Positions 10,176 to 20,310 of a stretch of 64,000 bases of DNA are shown piece by piece; within the stretch, counting starts at the first letter, position 1; the number at the start of each line of letters is the position of its first letter. The position numbers were made by a program, and so were the translations under genes. Under the pieces are notes generated by a model. The model worked only from the letters and a program-made list of their open reading frames with translations, did no database searches and was not told where the DNA came from. Source of the stretch: Adiantum capillus-veneris (taxonomy: Eukaryota > Streptophyta > Polypodiopsida > Polypodiales > Pteridaceae); NCBI GenBank assembly GCA_014529385.2, contig CM043952.1, positions 154,829,557 to 154,893,556 on the forward strand, written 5' to 3'.

Positions 10176-11434
10176 GTTTCTCCAAAACCTTCCACATGCA
10201 TGTGCCTTTTCTTGGACTTGAAAAAGTTGTTTCTTTACTTACCATCTTCTTCTCTTCTTTTGAATCAATGCCTTGTATGTATGCAGATGAATTTGATAGT
10301 TATCTTTGTCCATAGTTGCATCAAGATTTATCTAGGACTTTCAAGCATCTTGACATTCTTTATCAAACCACCATTTGCGTGATCTATCATTGTTGATACC
10401 ATGGAGATGCTTTATGGCAAAGTATTCTTTGGCACAAGAACAAATAACGTTTTTGAAAACTTCCCATTTAGTTTCTAATGGGGCATCATATTGAAGCTTT
10501 GTCATCCATAATTTTTTCTCAACCATTTTAATGTACATTGGTGCCCGTTTGAAATCCATACATAGTGATAATTAATCTCTCCTTTGGCTAAGATTATCAT
10601 GCTTAGTTGCTTCTCCACATGAAAGGTCAATACATAAGGTGCGATGGTCAAATTCGGGGGTCTATTTTTCAAACATAAAACTCTTTATGAGATACATGAT
10701 GGCTTCGGAGAGTAGCATATAGTCAATCACACTATCCCCATTATGTCTCCTATATGTAAGTCCATTGGTTCCACTCCACAAAGATACACCATTGGCAATG
10801 ACCATACCTGTGCTATTACACAGGTGTAAAAGTAACTTTCCATAGTGATCCGGCTCTTTCTCAACCATAATTGAAGTACGATCATACAAGTGAAGTTCCT
10901 CCAACGCCCTTGAAATATATGGCATATCAAACTGTTGAGTATCATGTTTGTGCGAGCATTCATATCCCCAAATACAATAATATCACCTTCAGCTTTGAAA
11001 TAAGCAATGTCCTCTTCTAGATCAAAAAATGGCTGATCTCTATCCATGCAAGCATAAAAGGGAGAATCATGATGAGGAATGTAGCAAGCGGCTACAAAAA
11101 TGGGTACTCTTTTTGGTGTCATAATTTTCAGCCATACATAACATTTGTACTTGTCATCTTTCACAATTGATACAAAATCTTCCAATCCTTTCTTAACCAT
11201 ACATGCTACCCCTCCTTGTCCTCTTTGTTTCTTGAGATTCTTTGACCACATCAATGAATGTATGTTGTAATCCTCCAAGCCGTTAATCCTTTGCGTATCA
11301 TGCTTCCAAGTTTCAACAAGAAGTACAACATCGGCTTTTCTTGTTAGTTCATCCATGCCAACCCCCGCATTCCATGGGTATCCATTGCAATTCCAAAAGA
11401 ATATTTTCAATTGTAGCTCGGTCTCATAGGTCAT
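10176..11434 (-). pseudogene. LINE-E1 ORF2, AP-type endonuclease
   Basis: The frame opens at 11434 with 'MTYETELQLKIFFWNCNG'. Endonuclease landmarks follow: 'VVLLVETW' (metal-binding Glu), 'QRGQGGVACMVKK', 'FVAACYIP' and 'IIVFGDMNARTN' (the GDxNA box). In the next frame come 'LTYRRHNGDSVIDYMLLS' (Asp/Tyr box) and 'NDRSRKWWFDKEC'. A frameshift lies near 10900. This domain nicks target DNA; nearby (CT)n tracts make its preference interesting. Confidence 0.88.
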
Positions 11435-11440
11435 GCATCC

Positions 11441-12339
11441 CTATTTTCTCGAGGGACTTGCCTCCTCCTTTGGCACATTTTGTTCATGAGAGATCTCCGT
11501 GTTTTTCTTATTCTTTTCCTCATATGCCTTGCGAAGAGTATTTTGTTGCTTAATAGTGCGATATTCACATACAAAACTTTTTGTATTCCTCAAATAGATC
11601 CAACTATTATCAAGGATAATCTTTCGCTTCGTCTCATCCAGCATGGTGCATACAATTGACTGTTCTTCTGAGCGAGGAGCTCCTTGCTTCCCTACTCTAT
11701 GTGCTCCATAGACCATAACTCCGGACATGCCAAAGTGGGTTTTTAAGAAATCTTTGATAACAATGGAAAGAGAAGGAGGTGTCTCTAACTTCTCTTTGGG
11801 AATTACACGAATAACAATGTTCTTGGAGCGTCACCCAAGACTTGTTTGTGCTTACATTTTTCATGTCGCATACATTCCAGCTCATGGTGTCAAATTTCTC
11901 CTCTTTCAATACATGGTCATGCTCTACTTTGCTCATTTTCTCCTTCAAAGCATTCATCTCCACAAGAGAGCGTTTACATTCCTTGACTTCCTATTCAAGT
12001 TGCATCAAACGCGTTGTTTGCATCTCAAGTGTCCTCTTGAGATTCTCATTCTCAACCACAAGTACCCTTAGTGTGCCATTCTCTATTGCAAGTGCTCGTA
12101 ACACATTGTTTGTTTACTATCTCTTGCAATGATACCAAGTATGCCATGATCATGGTTTCCGATGTCGTTGGTTGAGGTTGTGTTTCTATCTCCACATTTA
12201 GGATATTTTGGATCATTTTCCACAATTATTGAGGTTGTGTTACCATCTAGTCTCCACATTTAGGATATTTTGGATCATTTTCCACAATTGTTGTGGACCT
12301 TATTGAAGAAGAAGAACCCTTGCGAGTGCCGGAAGACAT
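11441..12339 (-). pseudogene. LINE-E1 ORF1 (RNA-binding protein)
   Basis: ATG at 12339 gives 'MSSGTRKGSSSSIRSTT'. The frame is then broken by a 62-bp tandem duplication. Further on are a charged coiled-coil-like stretch ('EMNALKEKMSKVEHDHVLKE') and a C-terminal part resembling L1-type ORF1: 'VMVYGAHRVGKQGAPRSEEQ', 'CTMLDETKRKIILDNSWIYL' and 'RTIKQQNTLRKAYEEKNKK'. It ends only 6 bases before the ORF2 start at 11434, a usual spacing for two-ORF LINEs. ORF1 would coat the LINE RNA. Confidence 0.7.
12190..12313. repeat. 62-bp tandem duplication in LINE-E1 ORF1
   Basis: The block CTCCACATTTAGGATATTTT... starts at 12190 and again at 12252. The two copies are almost the same. The length is not a multiple of three, so it shifts the ORF1 frame. 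Confidence 0.85.
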
Positions 12340-12571
12340 TGTATGTAAAATAGGAGATGAGAGTCAATTTTCCAAAACCTGTTCACTTTGGAAATGCTCC
12401 TATGAAAATTCCTTCCATAACTTTGAAATTTTTTGTCTTTATGTCAATGTGTAGAGGGCTTCGTGCTCTTTGATTGAGGCTGTAGATCACCCAAATCGGA
12501 GTTCATATGAAGAAGTTATGATCAAAAGAGTGAACTGCTGTCTACTAGGTCAAAAAATAGTTGCGATTTTT

Positions 12572-12575
<4 letters not shown>

Positions 12576-12621
<46 letters not shown>
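12576..12621. repeat. (GA)n tract at the LINE-E1 5' end
   Basis: About 45 bp of GA with one GGG interruption, then ATGTTGTGCC, which is Ty3-D gag code. It marks the right junction of the LINE insertion. Confidence 0.95.
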
Positions 12622-12622
<1 letters not shown>

Positions 12623-13440
12623 GTTGTGCCAATCGTAAAGAGATGAAATCATGGCTACTACCATTAGATATGCCTTTAACTTTGAGTAAAGTGTATGGAG
12701 ATATAAGAATACCCGAAGAGGGGTTATCATTTGCATCATATCTCGAATCATCACCCTCACTGTAATTGGCTTCAAATTCATTGTCATTGGGAATAGAATC
12801 TTTGATGAGGTTAACTTGTGCACCATTTGGGTGGTTGTTGAATGGTCTTTGGTTGGGATTATCTGTGACCTTATTGGGTTGTCCATTGAAATGAACATTG
12901 CTCTTAGCAACCTTGTTTGGGCACTTATCTTTAGAGTGGCCAAACTAAAAATATTTAGAATATTTCACCTTTCTATGACCATTGGAATGTTGAGCAGATT
13001 GTTGATTGTTAGAAGAATTTTGGTTTCCCCTCTACTGCATGTTGTTGTTGTTGTTGCCATGAGGCTGAGAAGCTGTAGCAAAATTATCAAATCTACATCT
13101 CATGAAGAAAGCGAGTCTTACCATAGCCCGAGCAAGATTTATCGAGAGAGCTAAAATCTGAGCGAATATCAAAGCTTACTTGCATTTCATTCCATTTCTT
13201 GAACATGTATTTGAGTCAATCTTTGTCTCTAGCCCCCTGCACAAACATGAAGGAACATAGAAAACTCGTAGCTTCCATATTATTTTTAAAAAGATTTACA
13301 CATTGATCAAGTGATTTGTGGCATGTATGATTCACAGTTGGTTGCGGGTCCTATTTTTGGTTGCTAATTGAGAACTATTTCCCTTTCGCTCCACCTCTTA
13401 AGCGTGAAGTGGGAGGGAAACCACATAAATGATAAACATG
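12622..13440 (-). pseudogene. Ty3-D gag fragment
   Basis: On the minus strand: 'FKKWNEMQVSFDIRSDFSSL', a Gln/Asn-rich stretch encoded by CAA repeats, then a degraded zinc knuckle 'FGHSKDKCPNKVAKSNV' and 'NDNEFEANYSEGDDSRYDA'. Stops and frameshifts occur throughout. The knuckle lacks readable first cysteines. The frame runs into the (GA)n tract at 12621 and resumes as protease at 7920. Confidence 0.7.
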
Positions 13441-13810
13441 GTGTAGTCTACATGCTCTCTTTTTGGTTAAAAATAGTATTTTTTTAAAATCTAAAAAATC
13501 ATATGTTCATGTTCTCATTGTTTCTCACACCAATAAACTAAAATTTTATTGGTTCCATTTGCAAATCAATAACCTTGTGAAATGTCTCTTAAGTTTCATA
13601 CATGAAGGCCACAAATGGCCACTGCAATGAAGCATTTGAAGAAAACCATGGTCTAGTGTATCTTTACTGGCTAAAATTGTAAAAAATTTGACTACATTCC
13701 AAGATTGTATTCAAGAAAAATAGTAAAATATTAAAATTTTAGGTATAAATACCAACAAATACTTTAAATTTGACCTATGAGCCCAAAGTATTATTAAGTG
13801 TGCTCACTAT
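13441..13810. other. AT-rich spacer, nothing recognised
   Basis: 370 bp between the Ty3-D gag remnant and the Ty3-F 3' LTR. It is rich in A and T with no coding signal. It may be the degraded leader or LTR of Ty3-D, but I cannot match it to another copy here. Confidence 0.4.
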
Positions 13811-14807
13811 TGTCAAGAAGTGTGGAGTGCGGCTAGGAAAGCGCTAGGCCTTTGAGTGTGAGAGTTCGCAGCAAAAAAACACTAAAAAAGAACAAAACTC
13901 TAGCCATGAAAGATTATCTTTGAAAAAGAACCAAGATCAACTCAAAACTCTCGTATGTGTGATGATTTGGTGTATCCTCACTGCCAATTACACAGTTGCA
14001 GTGCTCTTTCCCCTTGATAAAAACCCTACACAAACGCTTCAATTCTCTGTTGTAGCCATTTCATGGAAGCTTCAGAACTTTAGTATTCATTCCCAAGTGG
14101 TTATTTGAAGAGGGGAAACCCTAATTGGTGGCCTCACAGCCTTGAATATAGTGTTGGAACAGCACGAGACTCCACTAGCATACCTTAGGCGCACGCTTTG
14201 TATCCTTTCACAGAGGAGCTTGTAGTGCTGATATTGATGTTCTAAAATGCTCCCTTACTTCTCATAGTCATGGAACCATGAGTGATGTGGCATTATGAGC
14301 ATTTTTTGACCAATTTTGGGTCAATTTTTACCATTTTTTGCCATTTTTAGCCCAAAAATGCCCTTTTTTGCCCGTAAAAAGCCCAAACAAGCTGGGGAAA
14401 ATCCCTAGAATTGTGGAAAAATCCCATTGGGTTTAAATTTAATCTTGAACATCATTTTACCACTTGCCAAGCACTTTGGATGCATCTCTTCCGTCCGCGC
14501 ATGAAACTTGCTATTTTTGGCCGAGATCGCCGCATTGAACTTTCTAGGCAAAACGAGCGTGCCACTTTGATACACTTGACATTTGTACATTTCTATAGAA
14601 AAATAGTCATATATTTATGTTAAAAATCATGCCATAGTTCACGTCGAGGGCCTCGCTGTCCCCGCAAGGTATATACAAAGCTGTTGTGGCATCTATTTTC
14701 GCATATATCACATTATGTACATAATAGCATTTGGTCCCACATAGAAAAAGCATTAAGAGTCAGGTAGATAATTTAGTTTCACATGATTCACGTGCCACGG
14801 CACAACA
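13811..14807 (-). repeat. 3' LTR of Ty3-F (997 bp)
   Basis: It is collinear with 20311-21354, with a roughly 30-bp block (AATCAAGCAAGGCGTGGATG...) and shorter indels present only in the right copy. It contains a run of CCATTTTT/TTTTTGCC repeats at about 14300-14380. In element orientation it starts TGTTGTGCCGTGG and ends TTCTTGACA. Confidence 0.9.
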
Positions 14808-14821
14808 TCCACCCCCTTCTT
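14808..14821 (-). other. Polypurine tract of Ty3-F
   Basis: Minus-strand AAGAAGGGGGTGGA directly precedes LTR start TGTTGTGC. The last nine purines and the TGT match the same place in element J (50333-50347). Confidence 0.88.
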
Positions 14822-14949
14822 AACCTGTACATCCTCCGGCATGTGCCACACATAGCTTTTGAAGGTTCTATGTGGGAATTACATACTCAATTGGCATTAT
14901 AGGTTTCTGACCATAAATCAACTCAAAAGGCATATAACCAGGAACTGAG

Positions 14950-15660
14950 CTATGAGTTGTATAATCAGCCTAATAAAGCATAAGGCAATAACCTTAGCCA
15001 CTCTCCCATTTTACCTCTGCAAGCCTTAGTCAAAGCTTTGATGATAGGAAGATGCCCATGTTCTGATTTACCATTCCCTTCAGGACTGTATGCAATAGTG
15101 AGAGCGAGTTTAATGCCCAATCTAGAGAAAAAATCCCTTGCTTTGTCAACATCCAACTCACCCCTGTCCGCTGTTATTTTCCCAATACAGCCATAACGAC
15201 TAATTACATCATCCAAGAGGAACTTACATATCCCTTCTGTGCTTTTCGTTCTTAAAGCACGACCTTCAACTTGGTTGGTCAAGTCTTATCGTGCAAGCAC
15301 TATGTATCTCATTTGCCATAAGCCCAATGGCATTGTAATCAAATCTAGTACCCACTTGTGATGCATGGATAATGGGTAAGTAGGGTGCAACCCATCATGA
15401 TGACGTACATTTGAATACATTTGGCAGGTCTCACAAGACTCCACAAAGTGAGAACATCTTTATACATACCTTTCCACCAATACCTCTCTTTCATTTTATT
15501 AAAGGTAGCACATACACCTCTATGTCCAGCATAAAGACTCTCATAAAACTTTTTCATAAGCTCATTTTGAGCATCCTTATCATTCACAACTCTCAACGGC
15601 ATCCCATTTCTTTGTTTTGGATGTTTCCACAAGTATCCATATTTTAAAAAGTATCCATAG
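14950..15660 (-). pseudogene. Ty3-F integrase
   Basis: The zinc-binding part reads 'FYESLYAGHRGVCATFNKMK' and 'RYWWKGMYKDV'. A frameshift at about 15440 leads to 'CQMYSNVRHHDGLHPTYPL'. The core has 'KITADRGELDVDKARDFFSR' (second Asp) and 'GNGKSEHGHLPIIKALTKAC' (Glu). A stop lies near the first catalytic Asp ('VLAR*DLTNQVEGRA'). The 'E.GH.PII.AL' wording is the form known from fungal-type Ty3 elements. The C-terminal part is missing or unreadable. Confidence 0.85.
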
Positions 15661-15841
15661 GCTTATATGCGTATTCTTTTGAACTCTTGATCTATTAACC
15701 CGTCTTGCCTTGTCAAAGTGCTCAGATATCGTCCAATGAGCAACCAGTCACCTTGATATAGGTCCTCTGTAAATGACGCGAGTGCATTTGACAGGAAAAC
15801 ATGATCACCCTTGGCATGAGAGATATTGTAGAACCTTGTGC

Positions 15842-17713
15842 CTACATCATCGCCCTCGACAACCTTGCTCTTGAAAGCATATCCGTGACCAGATTGTCTT
15901 TTCCTACAATATGCTTAAATTCCGGATTTAAGGACTTTATGTAGGCAATCCATCTCAACATAGCAATGTCAGGAGTTGAGGAGCTTGTGATCATTCCAAG
16001 AAGAGGTAGACAATCAGTCTCCACTACTACATTTGCACCTATCAAATACTCTTTATCACATTTCAGGGATATAAGTGCTCCCCATAATTCCCTTTTCACC
16101 TGTGGATAATTGTATTGACGAGCACTTAGGACTTTTTCTCCAAATCTGACTACATATCGCTTATCATCTTCATCATCTTGACCAAGCGCCCATCCAATTC
16201 TTGTGGGGCTAGTATCTATTGTTACAATCACATGTCTTCCACAATAATAGTTTACTTTCCTCATAGTTGGCAACATTAGCAACAACTTCTTTAATTTCCT
16301 AATTGCATGTGTATGCATTTCTTCCCATTGAAACTTTTGGTTCTTTCTCAAAAGTTGATACAAAGGCTCTGCTACATGTGCATAATGCGGAATCCAGATA
16401 ACATAAAACATGCATGCACCCAAGAACCATTGAACCTCAGTGGCATTTATGCATTTCTCTTTCATTCTTTGAATTACATCAATCTTTGCACGACAAGACC
16501 TTCTACCATATGGCCCACACATATGTCCTACAATGAGAACTTCATTCACACCAAACACTGACTTTTGCTCAGACAAGGTAAGGTTCACTTCCTCCAACCT
16601 TGATAAGATCTTATCACAGTCATTTATATGGTTTGCCACATACTTGTGGCACACCCTCGAGTCCAGAGGCACATCTATATCACCTACATCACATCCTTTG
16701 ATTGGCACATCATCAAGGAAAGGCATGGTATAAGTTTGAGGTATGAAGTCACATAGGATTTTGTTCATACCATTCATCATATGTGCAACTGAATTACTTG
16801 CTCCTTGAGGTAAGGTGCACATCCTTACCAGGCCCAAAGGTGTCCTCATGGTATTCAAGTCCCTGATTTCCATTGCTAGTTGGAACTGATCATACCCTGA
16901 GTACAAATCTCCCATAGAATATATTGCCCTTCTTGCCAATGCCTCTGCAAATTCATCTACAACTGGCCCTGTACCCAATTTTCTGATTGTCACCTTATTT
17001 ACAGGCTGCATATCCTGAATAAAGCTTAAAGAACCATTTTTCTTCGGAACTGTGAACCACCTGTTTGAATATGGAGCACAAGAAGGCTCCAAAATACCCA
17101 TTTTGATCTTTTCATTAAGCAGATCAATGAGTTTTGGTAAGTGAGACTTTGAAACTGGAATAGGCCTCAAGTTCCAAGGTACATGAGGGATAGTGAATAT
17201 CACCATAGGAGCAACAATGGATGGATCAACACACCCTATCTCATGAGGCTCGAATGCAAAAGCTTTTCCGTGTTTGGCAAGCATGTCTTCAAAGCATATC
17301 TTTTCAGCTTTTGTCAAACTATCTTCGCAACCAACCTTTAACTCCTTCAAAGATTCCTGTGTGAACTTGTGTCCAATCTTGCTTGGATCACAAAGGCTAT
17401 GTTGCAAAGCAGCTTGTTCCATTTTATTTGTGCAATCTTTTGGTAAAGGTAATGCCACTGGTTTCACTTTCTTTGCCACAGACTTGTACTTGGTCTCCAC
17501 TCGTACATCAACACCTTTAGCATTTTTGAAATCCTCAATGACTTTATACATTTCTATTGAGAAAACTTCCACAACCTCACTTCCCATACGCAAATTGCAA
17601 TCCACTAAAGACTCCAAGTCTTGCATAGTATCCACGAACAAATACTCATCAAACACTCCTGTAATGCATTCATCATTTTCTAGCAAACCATTCATCTTCA
17701 AACCTCTTTGCAC
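15842..17713 (-). CDS. Ty3-F reverse transcriptase and RNase H (open, 623 aa)
   Basis: This is the longest intact frame in the window. The N-terminal 150 residues link from protease. RT follows: 'LRPIPVSKSHLPKLIDLLNE', 'RWFTVPKKNGSLSFIQDMQP', 'MGDLYSGYDQFQLAM', 'TPLGLVRMCTLPQGASNSVA', the catalytic 'TMPFLDDVPIKG', then 'EVLIVGHMCGPYGRR'. RNase H has 'VIVTIDTSPTRIGWALGQDD', 'LSARQYNYPQVKRELWGALI' and 'VVVETDCLPLLGM'. The catalytic FLDD Asp pair and RNase H acidic residues look present. Upstream gag and protease are interrupted, so the frame is probably no longer expressed normally. The first Met is simply the first in the open stretch; the natural product would be a polyprotein. Confidence 0.93.
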   Translation of the reverse strand: MQRGLKMNGLLENDECITGVFDEYLFVDTMQDLESLVDCNLRMGSEVVEVFSIEMYKVIEDFKNAKGVDVRVETKYKSVAKKVKPVALPLPKDCTNKMEQAALQHSLCDPSKIGHKFTQESLKELKVGCEDSLTKAEKICFEDMLAKHGKAFAFEPHEIGCVDPSIVAPMVIFTIPHVPWNLRPIPVSKSHLPKLIDLLNEKIKMGILEPSCAPYSNRWFTVPKKNGSLSFIQDMQPVNKVTIRKLGTGPVVDEFAEALARRAIYSMGDLYSGYDQFQLAMEIRDLNTMRTPLGLVRMCTLPQGASNSVAHMMNGMNKILCDFIPQTYTMPFLDDVPIKGCDVGDIDVPLDSRVCHKYVANHINDCDKILSRLEEVNLTLSEQKSVFGVNEVLIVGHMCGPYGRRSCRAKIDVIQRMKEKCINATEVQWFLGACMFYVIWIPHYAHVAEPLYQLLRKNQKFQWEEMHTHAIRKLKKLLLMLPTMRKVNYYCGRHVIVTIDTSPTRIGWALGQDDEDDKRYVVRFGEKVLSARQYNYPQVKRELWGALISLKCDKEYLIGANVVVETDCLPLLGMITSSSTPDIAMLRWIAYIKSLNPEFKHIVGKDNLVTDMLSRARLSRAMM

Positions 17714-17871
17714 ACTATTTACATGTTGTCGTTCACCCCGCTTTAAGTCCTCACACTTTGTAAAAGCAACATATCCATAGTCTGTTAATCCTACAAAACG
17801 TGTAGGAAACGTTTCCTTTGCATATACATCATGCGAGAACTTTTCTCTTCTTGTACCACTGCGATCCCGCT

Positions 17872-18345
17872 CTACAATGGTACATGGCCAAAACCCCTCA
17901 TATCCCTATAGTCCTTGAATTCATTGTTTGTCTTTGGCAAGGGTTGCTCTCTAAGACTTTCACGGTTCCTTTCATGGTCCACACAAATAGTAAGGAATTG
18001 TATTGCACGCTTCCCATCCCTGCTCCTTATCCTAGCATAAGCTAACCCATCGTCCATTACCTTGGTTTCCATGTGAGTAGCAGTGATGTATGGCTGCCTA
18101 AGGATAAGAGGGTATGTAGACATCTCTTGTACAAAGAAATTCTGGTAATCTTTCACATCCCCTATAGTCACCTTTACATTTGGACAAGCTCCGTACAACT
18201 CTCCTAATGAGTTGTTTGCTGCACGGATCATCCATTCGTGATTTATATCAATTGGGCATTTTCCCTTTTGATATAAACTCTTTGACATAAGATTAATTTA
18301 TGTCCCATGATCTATCAGCCCAATGTATGGCTCTTCTAAGTCTCC
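17872..18345 (-). pseudogene. Ty3-F protease
   Basis: The active-site area reads 'PYIGLIDHGT*INLMSKSLY', with DHG instead of the usual DSG/DTG and a stop where similar elements have Glu. It continues 'WMIRAANNSLGELYGACPNV', 'VKDYQNFFVQEM' and 'LILRQPYITATHMETKVMDD', a retropepsin fold with the flap and the '.LG.P' region altered to 'LRQPY'. A frame break separates it from the RT frame between 17872 and 17713. Confidence 0.8.
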
Positions 18346-18554
18346 CACTTTCACTAGTGTCTTAGTAGTTGCTCTTGCCTAATGACTCTTCAAGTAGTAA
18401 CTCTTGTGAGTGGTCTCGACTTCATCTTCGTCATCTTCGTCATCCAAGAAGTGAACCTGTTTTACTCCTCCCCTAGACTTGTAGCATTGATAGTTTGATC
18501 ACCTTGCTCATGATAAATCTGTACTCCTTGTGTATTTAAAGTCTCTTCTTCACC

Positions 18555-20226
18555 CTATACATGGATAGATTCAGTAAGAGACTGTCGCTTCCTCTTGATG
18601 ATATCAATTATCTCTTCATGAAACTCCCTCTTTGCTATTCCAAGGACCTCACCCAACGTAAATTCCAGATTACTGTTCAAAATCCTCTCTTCCAAAACCT
18701 TTTTGAGGTTTGTTGCCACCTCTATGTCAGATTGGAGCTTGTAGGCTGGACCCTTTGCTTTGGCTTTCATTGCATCCTTCTTCTTTTCTTTAGAGGCTTC
18801 TTGCATAGGCATTTCGAGGACAGTCATCTATTGTGGGGAAGGTCATCTAGGAGGCACTGTGTCAGTTTTTCCCGCACTCCTCGGCGCTCGTTTTGAAGGA
18901 CCTTCATCCCCATTCTCACGCCTAGATTTGTCTTTGACAATGGCCTGAAATTTGGCAATGTTTGCATGCACTGACAAAGAGTCTACATGGTCATTCCAAC
19001 CTGTTTCTAGATGAATGCAGTCTCTAGCTTCATGTAAAACCTCTTTAGTCATTTTACCTTTCACAGCAGACTCTATTGCCCATGGCCACATTTCCCAATC
19101 ACATTAGATGCTTCTTCTCCAACCTTGACTCCTTTTTGCTTTATAGGCTCCACCTTCAGCCCATAGGCGGTTGCCTCAACCATTGAGATGGCATGGCTAG
19201 TAGCCATGTGCGCGACTAGATTCTTCATTCCACCTTTGCCAAAATTTGTACCCAAGAGCTTACCTGTTTCACTTAAGTGAATTTTGCCATCTTTAAAGAA
19301 AACAAGCTCCTTTGTCAATGCATCTTTGAAACTTTCACAATCCCTCCTTCCATGGTTAGTACTATCACACCATATGCATCTATTCACAAAACCTTCTTTG
19401 AATTGAGATCGTTGCACTATAGATTGACTTGATGGTTGCCCCTTCTCTTCTAGTCTTCTAAGCTTTAACTCCAATTATTGCATTCCCTTAACAATATCAT
19501 CGAAGATGGATTTGTCACTCTTTGGAACCACAATCACAGGTTTCATGAGAATCTCGAGAACACTTGGGGCTTGAGTAGGGTTGACGATCATCTTGTCTCT
19601 TCGTCGTTGTCACTTGGCTAGCAGTGAAATTGCATCTTCGACCTCATTCCAATTAGTCTTTAAGACCTATTCGGCATCCTTATCCTCAAGCAGTAACTCT
19701 AAATTCTCTTGAATCTCTTTGTCTGCAGCTTGCAAAAAGAGCTCTATCTTCTCAATCCTTGAAAGTTGATCATAGTGGCGTTCAAATTCCCTTAGCAGTT
19801 CGGTAGGCGAAAGTCCCTCTTTTGCCCGAACTACCACTCTAGAAAAGTCCTCACCCTTTTGGAGTCTTCCATGAAATAATATTCTTTCAAAGCTAATTTG
19901 AATGCTTCCCAAGTTGCCCCATGCTCATTTCTAGTTCCCCTTACATGCTCTCTGATCTCGGAAACCACAGCTAGTTCAAAACTTTGCACCATCTCTACTT
20001 CGGGCACTCGATGACGCTCCATATCCTTTACATATCCACAAAGATACTTTGTTACATATTTACCTTTAAATTGGTCCATTTTCTTCACCATAGATTGAAG
20101 CGCTTTAGTTGAGGAAAGCTCCCTCCTTTCCGCATCTTGTTGCTACTGCATAAACACTGCAAAAGCTTGAAACATTTGCATTGTGAGAGGATCAAAACGA
20201 ACCCCCTGTTGCTCCTGTTGCTCCAT
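18555..20226 (-). pseudogene. Ty3-F gag
   Basis: ATG at 20226: 'MEQQEQQGVRFDPLTMQMFQ', a TAG after 'AVFMQ', then 'MVKKMDQFKGKYVTKYLCGY', 'EVEMVQSFELAVVSEIREHV' and 'HGATWEAFKLALKEYYFMED'. A frameshift at about 19850 leads to 'VVRAKEGLSPTELLREFERH'. The zinc knuckle is 'CIWCDSTNHGRRDC' (CX2CX4HX4C) in the frame at 19073-19474, followed by 'FFKDGKIHLSETGKLLGTNF'. A downstream part (18555-18827) reads 'LQSDIEVATNLKKVLEERIL' and 'FTLGEVLGIAKREFHEEIID', a segment between gag and protease in this element group. Gag would package the RNA. Confidence 0.85.
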
Positions 20227-20287
20227 AGCTTTAAACCTTTGTTTTGATACCTTCAATGAAGCTTTTGAACCCTCACCATAGCCTACT

Positions 20288-20304
20288 TCACGTCGGGTTC
20301 ACCA
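20288..20304 (-). other. Primer-binding site of Ty3-F
   Basis: Minus-strand TGGTGAACCCGACGTGA lies six bases inside the 5' LTR (CGTT plus offset after TTGACA). The TGG start fits pairing with a tRNA CCA end. I cannot name the tRNA with confidence. The identical 17 bases occur in element J at 51807-51823. Confidence 0.85.
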
Positions 20305-20310
20305 AACGTG

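Larger units (their letters stand above)
7921..12621 (-). mobile_element. LINE-E1, nearly full-length non-LTR retrotransposon
   Basis: Read on the minus strand: a (CT)n tract, a 5' region of about 230 bp, ORF1 with a coiled-coil/RNA-binding character, ORF2 with AP-type endonuclease, reverse transcriptase and a zinc-finger tail, a short 3' region, and a (GATA)n-(GA)n tract. It interrupts Ty3-D between gag and protease. There are frameshifts and stops throughout, but the RT 'YADD' box is intact. No poly(A) tail is seen; the 3' end is the (CT)n microsatellite. LINE-E2 at 28.8 kb is a second copy. Confidence 0.88.
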
